A stretch of DNA of 64,000 nucleotides from Paenibacillus sp. FSL H8-0332 (GTDB lineage Bacteria > Bacillota > Bacilli > Paenibacillales > Paenibacillaceae), in assembly GCF_037963835.1 (NCBI RefSeq), contig NZ_CP150145.1, positions 124,001 through 188,000 on the forward strand, given 5' to 3'. This document shows, piece by piece, positions 26,203 through 34,611 of this stretch. The notes under the pieces were generated by a model. That model saw only the letters and a list, made by a program, of their open reading frames with translations. It was not told the origin of the DNA and did not search any database. The stretch's first letter is position 1. Every line of letters starts with the position of its first letter. The position numbers and the translations under genes are program-made.

Positions 26203-27216
26203 ATGACTACGATCTATGATATTGCCAAAAGGACCGGCTACTCACCAACCACAGTGTCCAAGGCGTTCAATAACTATTCCGATGTGCGGGCGAAGACGCG
26301 TGAGGAGATTCTGCGTACCGCCCGGGAGATGGGGTATCTTCCCAATGCGCATGCACGTACACTGACGACCAAGAAGTCCTGGACCATCGGTGTGCTGTTT
26401 GTGGAGAACACGGGGGCGGGAATCCGCCATCCTTTTTTCAGCGCAGTGATTGAGAGCTTCAAGCAGGTTGCCGTAGCCAAGGGCTATGCCCTCATGTTCA
26501 TCTCGAAGGATGTCGGCGGCAAGCAGAGCGGATATCTGGAGAACTGCCGGATTCGCGGCGTCGACGGGGTGGTAGTGTTCCTCTCTGATTATGATGACCC
26601 GTATTTCCGGGAGCTGCTCGAGAGTGATATTCCGACCGTGGTGCTCGATTTCGAGACGGAGCTGTCGCATACAGTCTGTTCGGATAACATGACGGGTGCC
26701 CTGCAGGCGGTAGAGTATCTGGTTAGTCTTGGACACTGCCGGATTGCCCATATCTCGGGAGGCGGGAACACCTATCCGGGACAGCAGCGGGAGCTGGGGT
26801 ACAGAACGGCGATGGAGCAGCAGGGATTTGAGGTGCCGGATGAATATGTGGTCCAGGGAGCCTTCTACGCGCTGGAGAATGGTTATGCTGCAATGAAGCG
26901 TCTGCTGGCCCTGCCGCAGCGGCCGACGGCTGTTTTTGCTTCGGGTGACTTGCTGGCCCTGGGTGCGGTCATGGCGGCTAAGGATCAGGGGCTTGCGGTG
27001 CCGGAGGATGTCTCGGTGATGGGCTATGACGACATTGAGCTTGCCGGATACGTCACGCCTGCGCTGACCACTGTACGCCAGAATACCGGACTGCTGGGGA
27101 CCCGGGCGGCGGAGCTGCTGCTGGCATCTATGAACGGTCCAGGTACGGTTCAGGAAGCGCTTGTGCTGCCTGTGGAGATTATTGTGAGGGATTCCTGCGC
27201 ACCGCCGCGCATGTGA
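26203..27216 (+). CDS. LacI family transcriptional regulator
   Basis: 337 residues from ATG 26203 (MTTIYDIAKRTGYSPTTVSKAFNNYSDVRAKTREEIL): a LacI DNA-binding domain with the hinge ending at about residue 60. A periplasmic-binding-protein-like effector domain follows (TIGVLFVENTGAGIRHPFFSAVIESF... VMGYDDIELAGYVTPALTTV). An in-frame ATG at 26152 adds 17 unrelated residues and is unlikely. The next gene, GH30, is preceded by a perfect 22-bp palindrome with a central CG, the LacI-family operator form, so this protein probably represses it until a sugar ligand binds. Confidence 0.94.
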   Translation: MTTIYDIAKRTGYSPTTVSKAFNNYSDVRAKTREEILRTAREMGYLPNAHARTLTTKKSWTIGVLFVENTGAGIRHPFFSAVIESFKQVAVAKGYALMFISKDVGGKQSGYLENCRIRGVDGVVVFLSDYDDPYFRELLESDIPTVVLDFETELSHTVCSDNMTGALQAVEYLVSLGHCRIAHISGGGNTYPGQQRELGYRTAMEQQGFEVPDEYVVQGAFYALENGYAAMKRLLALPQRPTAVFASGDLLALGAVMAAKDQGLAVPEDVSVMGYDDIELAGYVTPALTTVRQNTGLLGTRAAELLLASMNGPGTVQEALVLPVEIIVRDSCAPPRM

Positions 27217-27255
27217 TGAAGGTGCGTTCATTCAGGAATACCTTTTTTTTTGGCA

Positions 27256-27277
27256 AAATCGAAACCGGTTTCGATTT
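27256..27277. promoter_or_regulatory. LacI-family operator upstream of GH30
   Basis: A perfect 22-bp palindrome centred between C27266 and G27267, with core TCGAAACCGGTTTCGA. It lies 35 nt before the GH30 start and 40 nt after the regulator gene. A 14-nt exact match recurs at 32673-32686. Confidence 0.85.
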
Positions 27278-27312
27278 CTTTCGTTTTCACCATTCGAAGA
27301 GGAGTGATTGAC

Positions 27313-28656
27313 ATGTTCACCGTTCAAACCGTAGTCACCGCAAAAGATACAGGAGATCGCCTGAGTTCCAAGGATGGCATTCAGTTTAGCGCAGAGGGCG
27401 CAGCGGCAAAAGCAGATATCGTGCTGCACCCGGAGCAGGCGTTCCAGACCATTATTGGTTTTGGCGGCGCGTTCACTGAAGCAGCGGCGTATACCTTGTC
27501 CCGGATGAGTCCGGCGAAGCGCACAGAGGTCATTCGGCGGTATTTCGATCCGGTAGACGGGCTGAATTACAGTATGGGCCGTGTGCATATCCATAGCTGC
27601 GACTTCGCACTCGGCAATTATACGTATGTGGAGGATGGGGATACGGAGCTTAAGACCTTTGATATCTCGCGTGATCATAAGTGGGTTTTGCCGCTGATTA
27701 AGGATGCCATGAAGGTCCGGGGCGGACCGTTCAGCATGCTGGCCTCCCCGTGGAGCCCGCCCGCCTGGATGAAGACCAACGGGGAGATGAACAACGGCGG
27801 CTCGCTGAAGCCGGAGTATGCGCCGGTCTGGGCACAGTACTATACCAAATTCATCGAGGCCTACCGCAAGGAATGCGTTCCGGTCTGGGCTGTCTCTGTG
27901 CAGAATGAGCCGGCAGCGGTGCAGACCTGGGACTCCTGCGTGTACAGTGCTGAGGAAGAGCGTGATTTTGTCAAAAACCATCTCGGCCCCGTGATGCACG
28001 AAGCCGGAATGGGCGATGTGAACATCGTGATCTGGGACCATAACCGCGATATTATGGTCGAGCGCGTGACCCCGATTCTGTCGGACCCGGAAGCTGCAAA
28101 GTATGTCTGGGGGACCGGTATCCACTGGTACGGCGGCGAGGAGTTCGGCAACGTGGAGCAGGTGCATGAGCTTTTCCCGGATAAGCATGTACTCTTCACT
28201 GAAGGCTGCCAGGAGGGCGGCGTTCGGCTGGGGGAATGGTTCACAGGAGAGCGCTACGGCCGGAACATGATTGGCGATCTGAATGCGTGGACGGAAGGGT
28301 ATCTGGACTGGAATCTGGTGCTGGATGAGACGGGCGGGCCGAACCATGTGGGCAATCTCTGCGATGCTCCGGTGATTGCGGATACGGCTACAGACGAGGT
28401 CCACTACAACAGCTCGTATTATTACATCGGGCATTTCAGCAAATTCATCGCTCCGGGTGCGGTGCGGATCGGCATGGATTCGGCAGCGGCAGATGTGCTG
28501 GCCGCAGCGTTCCGCAATCCGGACGGCAGTCTCGCTGTGGTGTTGATGAACGAAGGCGGGGAAGCACGTACGCTGACGCTGGGACTGGGCACTGAAACCG
28601 CCGAATGCAGCCTGCCTGCGCACTCTATTGCGACACATCTGATTAGGCAGGGTTAG
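27313..28656 (+). CDS. GH30 family glycoside hydrolase (glucosylceramidase-like beta-glycosidase)
   Basis: 447 residues, (beta/alpha)8 barrel plus a C-terminal beta domain. FGGAFTEAAAYTLSRMSP is the GH30 N-terminal signature. The acid/base Glu199 is in SVQNEP and the nucleophile Glu297 in LFTEGC. MLASPWSPPAWMKTNGEMN is also diagnostic. No signal peptide, so it acts inside the cell on imported oligosaccharides. ATG at 27313 with GAGGAG upstream. It lies between its LacI regulator and a large glucan phosphorylase. Family activities include beta-glucosidase and beta-1,6-glucanase; which one applies is inferred to be a beta-glucoside. Confidence 0.93.
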   Translation: MFTVQTVVTAKDTGDRLSSKDGIQFSAEGAAAKADIVLHPEQAFQTIIGFGGAFTEAAAYTLSRMSPAKRTEVIRRYFDPVDGLNYSMGRVHIHSCDFALGNYTYVEDGDTELKTFDISRDHKWVLPLIKDAMKVRGGPFSMLASPWSPPAWMKTNGEMNNGGSLKPEYAPVWAQYYTKFIEAYRKECVPVWAVSVQNEPAAVQTWDSCVYSAEEERDFVKNHLGPVMHEAGMGDVNIVIWDHNRDIMVERVTPILSDPEAAKYVWGTGIHWYGGEEFGNVEQVHELFPDKHVLFTEGCQEGGVRLGEWFTGERYGRNMIGDLNAWTEGYLDWNLVLDETGGPNHVGNLCDAPVIADTATDEVHYNSSYYYIGHFSKFIAPGAVRIGMDSAAADVLAAAFRNPDGSLAVVLMNEGGEARTLTLGLGTETAECSLPAHSIATHLIRQG

Positions 28657-29125
28657 GCCTGCGGGGCAAGAGGAAGAGGGTTGGGACGGCGGAGTATGCT
28701 TGCAGGAGTAGAGGCTGTGATAGGTGGGCTAGGCGGAATGATGTGAGTCTGAAAGCATGGCAGCTTCCGGGTGCCGACGATTGTATTTTGTACACTAGAT
28801 TCCTCCTATTCCCGCCTACATTAGCGATCTATTGCACTATGTACAGTAGAATTCTGCGAAAACGGCATTATAGGGCAGTAAGCCGGAAATCTGCTGTATG
28901 AAATACAACAGAAGGCTGCCAGAAGCGCAACTAGACAAATTCTAGTGCACAAAATGCAATCACTGCTAACGCAATCACTCATACACGAGCGGATGTATCA
29001 AAGTCACTCGCATCATTCTATTCTACGGAACCTTCAGCAAGGCTTATAGGGGCCGCTCCGCAGCACTCTTGCTGAAGCACAGCCGCGTAATGAATACGTA
29101 CATTGATATTTTAGGAGGAGTAAAT
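28657..29125. other. Intergenic region between GH30 and the phosphorylase
   Basis: No gene is supported. It holds an inverted and direct repeat cluster (28779-28961) and probably the promoter of the phosphorylase gene, which I cannot place with confidence. Confidence 0.5.
28779..28961. repeat. Inverted/direct repeat cluster, period about 50 nt
   Basis: GATTGTATTTTGTACACTAG at 28779 is repeated in reverse complement near 28938-28961 (CTAGTGCACAAAATGCAATC). A direct variant, TGCACTATGTACAGTAGAAT, lies near 28833. GTACA-type cores fall at 28790, 28841, 28896 and 28945, about 50 nt apart. Confidence 0.6.
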
Positions 29126-32100
29126 ATGAGCAATTATTATTTTGATTCAGGTAAATTTATCATCGAGCAGTTCCATGAAGGTAAGCCGTTCGCCAGCTTC
29201 CTGCCCGGCCTTGCCGGACTGAAGGGGATACCGATGTGGACGTTCTATGTGAACCGCGGCCAAGGGATCAGCAGCTTCGGCGTGCGGGACAAAAACTCGC
29301 CGATCATGGAGTTCTCGCCAGCCAATATCTCCTACAAGAATGTAACATCGACCGGCTTCCGCACCTTCATCAAGCTGAAGGGGGCAGCGGAGATCTATGA
29401 ACCGTTCCAGTCGGCCCGCCCGGACCCGGCAGCCAAGCGGATCATGACGATTCTCCCGAACGGACTGACCATTGAGGAATCGCATGCCGGACATGGACTG
29501 AAGACCACGGTCCACTACTTCAACCTTCCGGGGGATGATTATGCCGCGCTGGTCCGTCAGGTGGAGATTCAGAATATCGGGGGAGCTGAGCTTGAGCTTG
29601 AACTGCTGGACGGTCTGCCGGAGGTGCTTCCATTCGGGGTGGAGAACAGTAACTATAAGGAGATGGGGAACCTGCTCCGCAGCTGGATGGATGTGTTCAA
29701 CCTGGAGAACGGAATTCCGTTCTACAAGCTGCGTTCCAGTACGAATGACGATGCGGAAATGAGCTCGATTGAGAGCGGACACTTCTATCTTTCCTCCACG
29801 GGAGAAGGGGAGCAGTTGTATCCGATCGTGGATTATGAAGTGATCTTCGGCGGGAATACTTCACTGACCTATCCCGACCGCTTCGCGGCGCTTCCGCTGG
29901 CCGGGCTGCTGGCACAGGCGCAGTATCCGGTCAACAAGGTGCCGTGCGGATTCAGTGGGACTGCCAGAACACTTGCCCCGGGGGCTTCGCTGAAGCTGAA
30001 CACCATCATCGGGCATGTAAATGATATTGCCCGGATTAATGAACGGACGGCGGAGTTGTGCCGTGAGGAGTATTTTGCCGCCAAAGCCCTTGAAGCTGCC
30101 GCTCTGACCGAGGACTTAACTGCGGATATTGCTACCCGGACGTCCTCGCCGATATTCGATGCCTATTGCCGCCAGTCGTATCTCGACAATCTACTGCGCG
30201 GGGGGTATCCGTTTATCTTCGACAATGGGGCTGAGGGCTTCGTCGTACACCTCTACTCACGCAAGCATGGCGATATGGAACGGGATTATAATTTCTTCTC
30301 GCTGGCTCCGGAGTATTATTCGCAGGGCAACGGTAACTTCCGTGATATGAACCAGAACCGGCGTAATGATGTCTTTTTCCATCCCAAGGTGGGCAGCTTC
30401 AACATTAAAATGTTCTACAGCCTGATTCAGGCGGACGGCTATAATCCGCTCAGTGTGCAGGGCACCAGCTTTGAGATTCTGCCGGATGCTGGGGATAAGC
30501 TTAAGGCGTGGCTGGCCGGAGCGCTTGAAGGCGATGATGAAGGACTGGAGCGGCTGCTGGCCGGGCGCTTCACGGCAGGCAGTCTGATTAATTATATTGC
30601 CGATCATCAGATTACGCTGCAGATTAGCGAGCAGGAGTTCCTCAGCGGTGTGCTTGCCCTGTCACAGCAGAATATTGAAGCCGCCTTCGGGGAGGGCTTC
30701 TGGTCTGATCACTGGACGTACAATCTGGATCTGGTGGAAGGCTATCTCGATATTTATCCTGAGCGCCGCGGGGAGCTGCTGTTTGGGGATGAGACCTACG
30801 CGTTCTACGACAGTGCGGCGTATGTCCTGCCGCGCAGCGAGAAATATGTGATCAGCGGCGGCAAGGTCCGGCAATTCGGAGCCTTGCTTGAGGATGATGA
30901 GAAGCTGCACAAGCTGAAGCGGAAGGCCTCTGATACCCAGTGGCTGCGGACACAAGGCGGACATGGGGAGATCTACCGGACCAGCTTGTTCGTGAAGATG
31001 CTGTCGCTGGCCCTGAACAAATTCACCACTCTTGACCCGTACGGCATGGGTGTTGAGATGGAGGCGAACAAGCCGGGCTGGAATGATGCCATGAACGGGC
31101 TGCCGGGACTGGTTGGCTCCGGTATGAGCGAGACGCTGGAGCTTAAGCGGATGCTGGTATTCATGCTGGAAGCACTGGAGAACACTGCGGATCTGCCTTC
31201 AGCCGTGGCACTTCCAGCGGAGATAGCGGCGCTGCTGACGCAGGTAGACCCTGCTGTAACTGAAGTGCTGGACGGCTCACTGGATTCATTCCTGTATTGG
31301 GACCGCGTGGCCTCGGCACGCGAGGCTTACCGGGCAGAGATCCGCTTCGGGATTACAGGCGAGACCGCCGATTGGTCCCTTACGGTGATCCGCGATATGC
31401 TGGCCTTGTGGCTGCGTAAGGTGGATCAGGGTATTGAGCTTGCGGTGACCATGGGCAATGGACTGGTTCCGACCTACTTCCGGTTCGAGGCTACACGCTT
31501 CCAGCCGGTCACCGATGAAGCCGGAGAGCCGGTAATCAGCGGTTATGGACTGCCGAAGGCCAGAGTAGAGGCGTTCGAGGCTTCCGCTCTGCCGTATTTC
31601 CTGGAAGGCCCTACCCGTTGGCTCAAAACCCTGGACAATAAGCAAACCGCCAAGGAAATCTATAACAAAGTGAAACAAAGCGGCCTGTTCGATCCGGTTA
31701 CCTCCATGTACCGGACTTCGGTGTCGCTGGAAGCGGAAACGCATGATATTGGCCGCATCCGGGCCTTCACGGCGGGCTGGCAGGAGCGGGAATCCAACTT
31801 CCTGCACATGTCCTATAAATATTTGCTGGAGCTGCTCAAGGCGGGGCTGCATGAAGAATTCTATAGTGAGCTGAAGACGTCACTGATCCCGTTCCTTGAT
31901 CCGGAGGTCTACGGACGCAGTACACTGGAGAATTCCTCCTTTATCTCCACGGGCGGCAACCCTGACCCGCATACACACGGACGGGGATTTGTTGCCCGCC
32001 TGAGCGGCTCCACGGCCGAGTTCCTGAGCATGTGGAGAACGATGATGGCAGGCAGCAGCCTGTTCGCTACCCGGGATGGCGAACTAACGCTGGCGCTGCA

Positions 32101-32353
32101 TCCGGCCCTTCCCGGCTGGCTGTTCGACGAGCAGGGAGAGGTCTCCTTCAAGCTGCTGGGCAGCACGGAAGTGACGTATGTGAATCCGCGTCATGCGGAT
32201 ACCTTCGGCGACAGCAAGGCGGTTATCCAGACGCTTGCACTGACCTTCCGGGATGGCGCGGAGCGCGTAATTACCGGCGGCTTGCTGCGCGGTGCAGATG
32301 CCGAGGCCTTGCGGCGGGGGGAGATTGCCGCGATCCGAGCGGTGATGGAATAA
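29126..32353 (+). CDS. GH94/GH149/GH161-type beta-glucan (oligosaccharide) phosphorylase
   Basis: 1,075 residues from ATG 29126 (AGGAGG upstream; a longer frame from 29069 lacks a site). Such inverting phosphorylases split beta-glucans with phosphate, giving a sugar 1-phosphate. The start YYFDSGKFIIEQFHEGKPFASFLPG and WTFYVNRGQGISSFGVRDKNSPIMEF matches the cellobiose-phosphorylase superfamily N-domain. PGWNDAMNGLPGLVGSGMSET carries the general acid Asp654. GGNPDPHTHGRGF and LSGSTAEFLSMW form the likely phosphate site. GH94 cellobiose phosphorylases are about 800 residues; a length near 1,080 fits GH149/GH161 beta-1,3-glucan phosphorylases, known in Paenibacillus. No signal peptide. With GH30 and the importer it forms a glucan-use pathway. 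Confidence 0.87.
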   Translation: MSNYYFDSGKFIIEQFHEGKPFASFLPGLAGLKGIPMWTFYVNRGQGISSFGVRDKNSPIMEFSPANISYKNVTSTGFRTFIKLKGAAEIYEPFQSARPDPAAKRIMTILPNGLTIEESHAGHGLKTTVHYFNLPGDDYAALVRQVEIQNIGGAELELELLDGLPEVLPFGVENSNYKEMGNLLRSWMDVFNLENGIPFYKLRSSTNDDAEMSSIESGHFYLSSTGEGEQLYPIVDYEVIFGGNTSLTYPDRFAALPLAGLLAQAQYPVNKVPCGFSGTARTLAPGASLKLNTIIGHVNDIARINERTAELCREEYFAAKALEAAALTEDLTADIATRTSSPIFDAYCRQSYLDNLLRGGYPFIFDNGAEGFVVHLYSRKHGDMERDYNFFSLAPEYYSQGNGNFRDMNQNRRNDVFFHPKVGSFNIKMFYSLIQADGYNPLSVQGTSFEILPDAGDKLKAWLAGALEGDDEGLERLLAGRFTAGSLINYIADHQITLQISEQEFLSGVLALSQQNIEAAFGEGFWSDHWTYNLDLVEGYLDIYPERRGELLFGDETYAFYDSAAYVLPRSEKYVISGGKVRQFGALLEDDEKLHKLKRKASDTQWLRTQGGHGEIYRTSLFVKMLSLALNKFTTLDPYGMGVEMEANKPGWNDAMNGLPGLVGSGMSETLELKRMLVFMLEALENTADLPSAVALPAEIAALLTQVDPAVTEVLDGSLDSFLYWDRVASAREAYRAEIRFGITGETADWSLTVIRDMLALWLRKVDQGIELAVTMGNGLVPTYFRFEATRFQPVTDEAGEPVISGYGLPKARVEAFEASALPYFLEGPTRWLKTLDNKQTAKEIYNKVKQSGLFDPVTSMYRTSVSLEAETHDIGRIRAFTAGWQERESNFLHMSYKYLLELLKAGLHEEFYSELKTSLIPFLDPEVYGRSTLENSSFISTGGNPDPHTHGRGFVARLSGSTAEFLSMWRTMMAGSSLFATRDGELTLALHPALPGWLFDEQGEVSFKLLGSTEVTYVNPRHADTFGDSKAVIQTLALTFRDGAERVITGGLLRGADAEALRRGEIAAIRAVME

Positions 32354-32375
32354 ATGTGGCCTGCAATTCCAGTAC

Positions 32376-32423
32376 AATAAGACATAGGAGGAGGCCCGCC
32401 CGGGTCTCCTCCTATGTCTTATT
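32376..32423 (+). terminator. Terminator after the phosphorylase gene
   Basis: A perfect 18-bp stem (32376-32393 with 32406-32423; arm begins AATAAGACATAGG) with a 12-nt loop. It has little T-tract on the plus side, so it could also protect or process the mRNA end. Confidence 0.75.
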
Positions 32424-32527
32424 GTTGAATTGGCGGCAAGCGCAAATGAGGAGCAGAAGTGCACCTGCGTGGAGGGCTCCCCTACTCCAGCCGAAAAATG
32501 AGCCCCTAAATACGAAAAATGAGGCCT

Positions 32528-32555
32528 TTTACCGGGTACCTAAAACGCATACAAT
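32528..32555 (+). promoter_or_regulatory. Probable promoter of the ABC importer operon
   Basis: TTTACC (32528-32533) and TACAAT (32550-32555), 16-bp spacer, 59 nt before the permease start. A near-cre sequence, TGAAAACGCTTTACA, follows at about 32568-32582. Confidence 0.5.
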
Positions 32556-32613
32556 AAATACATAGAGATGAAAACGCTTTACAATAAAGATAGGTATTTT
32601 GGAGGTCCATACG

Positions 32614-33603
32614 ATGGAGAACAAACGTAACACCAAGCCGAATCCGGCCATGGGGCCGTTCATTCCGGCGTCAATCGAAACCGGTTCAGGTCGCAAAAAA
32701 CCACTGTGGAGGAAGTTTGTAGCCCAGCGTCATCTGCAGACCATGGCCCTGCTCGGCGTAGTCTGGATGATCATTTTCAACTACATTCCGATTTATGGCT
32801 TGATTATTTCCTTCAAGGAATATAACATCGTCAAGTCGATTGCCGAAGCTCCATGGGTAGGGCTGGAGCATTTCAGAGAGCTGTTCGCTGATGAGGATCT
32901 GCCGAATGTCATCCGCAATACGCTCGGCATCAGCTTAATCAAGCTGTTCATCGGTTTTCCGCTGCCGATCCTATTCGCCCTGTTTCTCAATGAGGTCCGT
33001 TCCATCAGATACAAGAAGGCTATTCAGACGATCTCCTATCTGCCGCATTTCCTGTCCTGGGTTGTGCTTGGCGGGATTCTGGCCACCTGGCTGGCTGATG
33101 TAGGGATTATCAACAATATTCTGCTTGCGCTGAACCTGATTGACAAGCCGATTACGTATCTGGCAGAACCCAGTTACTTCTGGACGATTATTATTACTTC
33201 CGACATTTGGAAGGAGCTTGGCTGGTCCGCCATTATCTATCTCGCGGCCATCGCCGGCGTATCTCCGGAAATGTACGAAGCGGCAACGATTGACGGAGCG
33301 GGACGCTTCCAGAAAATGTGGTTTGTCACACTGCCGTCCATCCGGGCAACGATCAGCATTCTGTTCGTTCTGGCCGTCAGCGGGGTACTGAATTCCAACT
33401 TCGACCAGATTCTGGTCCTGCGAAACTCGCTGAATGACAGTGCTTCTAACGTAATTGATTACTATATCTATCAGACTGGTATTGTCTCCAACCGCTTCTC
33501 CTATTCTGCGGCGGTCACCCTGGTCAAAGCGGTTATAGCACTGATTCTGCTGCTGATTGCCAACCAGGTATCCAAAAAAATCAACGACACGTCGCTGTTC
33601 TAG
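32614..33603 (+). CDS. LplB-like ABC sugar transporter permease
   Basis: 329 residues, six helices. Membrane channel subunit of a carbohydrate importer (CUT1 type, LplB/YteP group). The cytoplasmic EAA loop is MYEAATIDGAGRFQKMWFVTLPSI. The N-terminus (about 35 residues) is polar and basic; the first helix starts near TMALLGVVWMIIFNYIPIYGLIISF. ATG at 32614 has GGAGG 8 nt upstream; a TTG at 32599 would overlap that site. First gene of permease-permease-lipoprotein-kinase-regulator. A 14-bp match to the GH30 operator lies in its first 25 codons. Confidence 0.94.
   Translation: MENKRNTKPNPAMGPFIPASIETGSGRKKPLWRKFVAQRHLQTMALLGVVWMIIFNYIPIYGLIISFKEYNIVKSIAEAPWVGLEHFRELFADEDLPNVIRNTLGISLIKLFIGFPLPILFALFLNEVRSIRYKKAIQTISYLPHFLSWVVLGGILATWLADVGIINNILLALNLIDKPITYLAEPSYFWTIIITSDIWKELGWSAIIYLAAIAGVSPEMYEAATIDGAGRFQKMWFVTLPSIRATISILFVLAVSGVLNSNFDQILVLRNSLNDSASNVIDYYIYQTGIVSNRFSYSAAVTLVKAVIALILLLIANQVSKKINDTSLF
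32673..32686. promoter_or_regulatory. Intragenic partial copy of the GH30 LacI operator
   Basis: AATCGAAACCGGTT is identical over 14 nt to the 27256-27277 palindrome (left arm plus centre), then diverges. It lies at codons 20-25 of the permease gene, about 120 nt past the likely promoter, where a bound repressor could act as a roadblock. Confidence 0.45.
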
Positions 33604-33621
33604 GACAAGGAGGACCTATAT

Positions 33622-34512
33622 ATGTTTGCTCTAAAACGTAAAACCAAAGGTGAAGCCATCTTTGATATCGTCAATAATCTGGTCATGCTCTGCGTCTGCT
33701 TCCTGACGCTGTATCCTATCTGGTATGTGCTGGTCAATTCCTTCAATGACGGGAACGACGCCATGCTGGGCGGCATCTACTGGTGGCCGCGGATGATCAC
33801 GCTGAAGAATTTCGAGGCGGTATTCGCAAGTCCCGGTATTATGCTCGCCATGGGAATTACGGTAGCCAAGACAGTGCTTGGTGTCGCTGTCCACGTATTC
33901 TTCACCGCAATGGTGGCGTATGCTTTATCCCGCAGGGATCTGGTAGGCGGCAAAATCTACATCCTGATCGGCACTGTTACGCTGTTCTTCAACGGCGGTC
34001 TGATTCCGACCTTCCTGCTGAACCGCGATCTTCATCTACTGGATAACTTCCTGGTCTATATCATTCCGGTGATGTTCAGCTTCTTCGATCTCATTATCTT
34101 CATGACCTTCTTCCGGGAGATTCCTGATGGTCTGGAAGAGGCGGCCCGGATTGACGGGGCCAACGACTGGTCCATCTTCCTGCGGATCGTCCTTCCGGTC
34201 TCCATGCCGGTCATTGCGACCATTGCGCTGTTCCACGGCGTGTATCAATGGAATGATTATTTTGCCGGAATTATCTATATTAACAATGTGGACCTGCAGC
34301 CGATTCAGACGTATCTGTTCCGTGTAGTCGCCCAGTCAAGCTCCAATACAATGATGGTGGCTGTCCAGGGTAACGCGGCAACAAGGTCGGTAACCTCCCA
34401 GTCCATCAAGCTGGCAACCATGGTTGTCACTACGCTGCCTATCGTATTCGTCTATCCGTTCCTGCAGCGTTATTTTGTCAAAGGCATGATGATCGGCTCC
34501 ATCAAGGGCTAA
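33622..34512 (+). CDS. YtcP-like ABC sugar transporter permease
   Basis: 296 residues, six helices; partner permease of the LplB-like subunit. The EAA loop reads LEEAARIDGANDWSIFLRIVLPVSMP. The start FALKRKTKGEAIFDIVNNLVMLCVCFLTLYPIWYVLVNSFND and the end YPFLQRYFVKGMMIGSIKG are typical of YtcP/LplC proteins. AAGGAGG precedes the ATG. It starts 18 nt after the first permease gene. No ATPase gene is present; such importers use a shared MsmX-type ATPase encoded elsewhere. Confidence 0.94.
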   Translation: MFALKRKTKGEAIFDIVNNLVMLCVCFLTLYPIWYVLVNSFNDGNDAMLGGIYWWPRMITLKNFEAVFASPGIMLAMGITVAKTVLGVAVHVFFTAMVAYALSRRDLVGGKIYILIGTVTLFFNGGLIPTFLLNRDLHLLDNFLVYIIPVMFSFFDLIIFMTFFREIPDGLEEAARIDGANDWSIFLRIVLPVSMPVIATIALFHGVYQWNDYFAGIIYINNVDLQPIQTYLFRVVAQSSSNTMMVAVQGNAATRSVTSQSIKLATMVVTTLPIVFVYPFLQRYFVKGMMIGSIKG

Positions 34513-34611
34513 TCATCTCCTTGCTACCAGGTAACTCCTCCAGCGCCCGGGTGTCTTATGGGCAACGGGGTTGAGCTTATAATTATTATTTTCTAGAAAA
34601 GGGGTAAACAA

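Noticed and set aside
32032..32565. 177-residue frame at the end of the phosphorylase gene
   Set aside because: It overlaps the phosphorylase in another frame and crosses the terminator.
32568..32582. cre site for CcpA before the importer operon (TGAAAACGCTTTACA)
   Set aside because: The right half is shifted by one base from the consensus, so binding is doubtful; noted only as near-cre.
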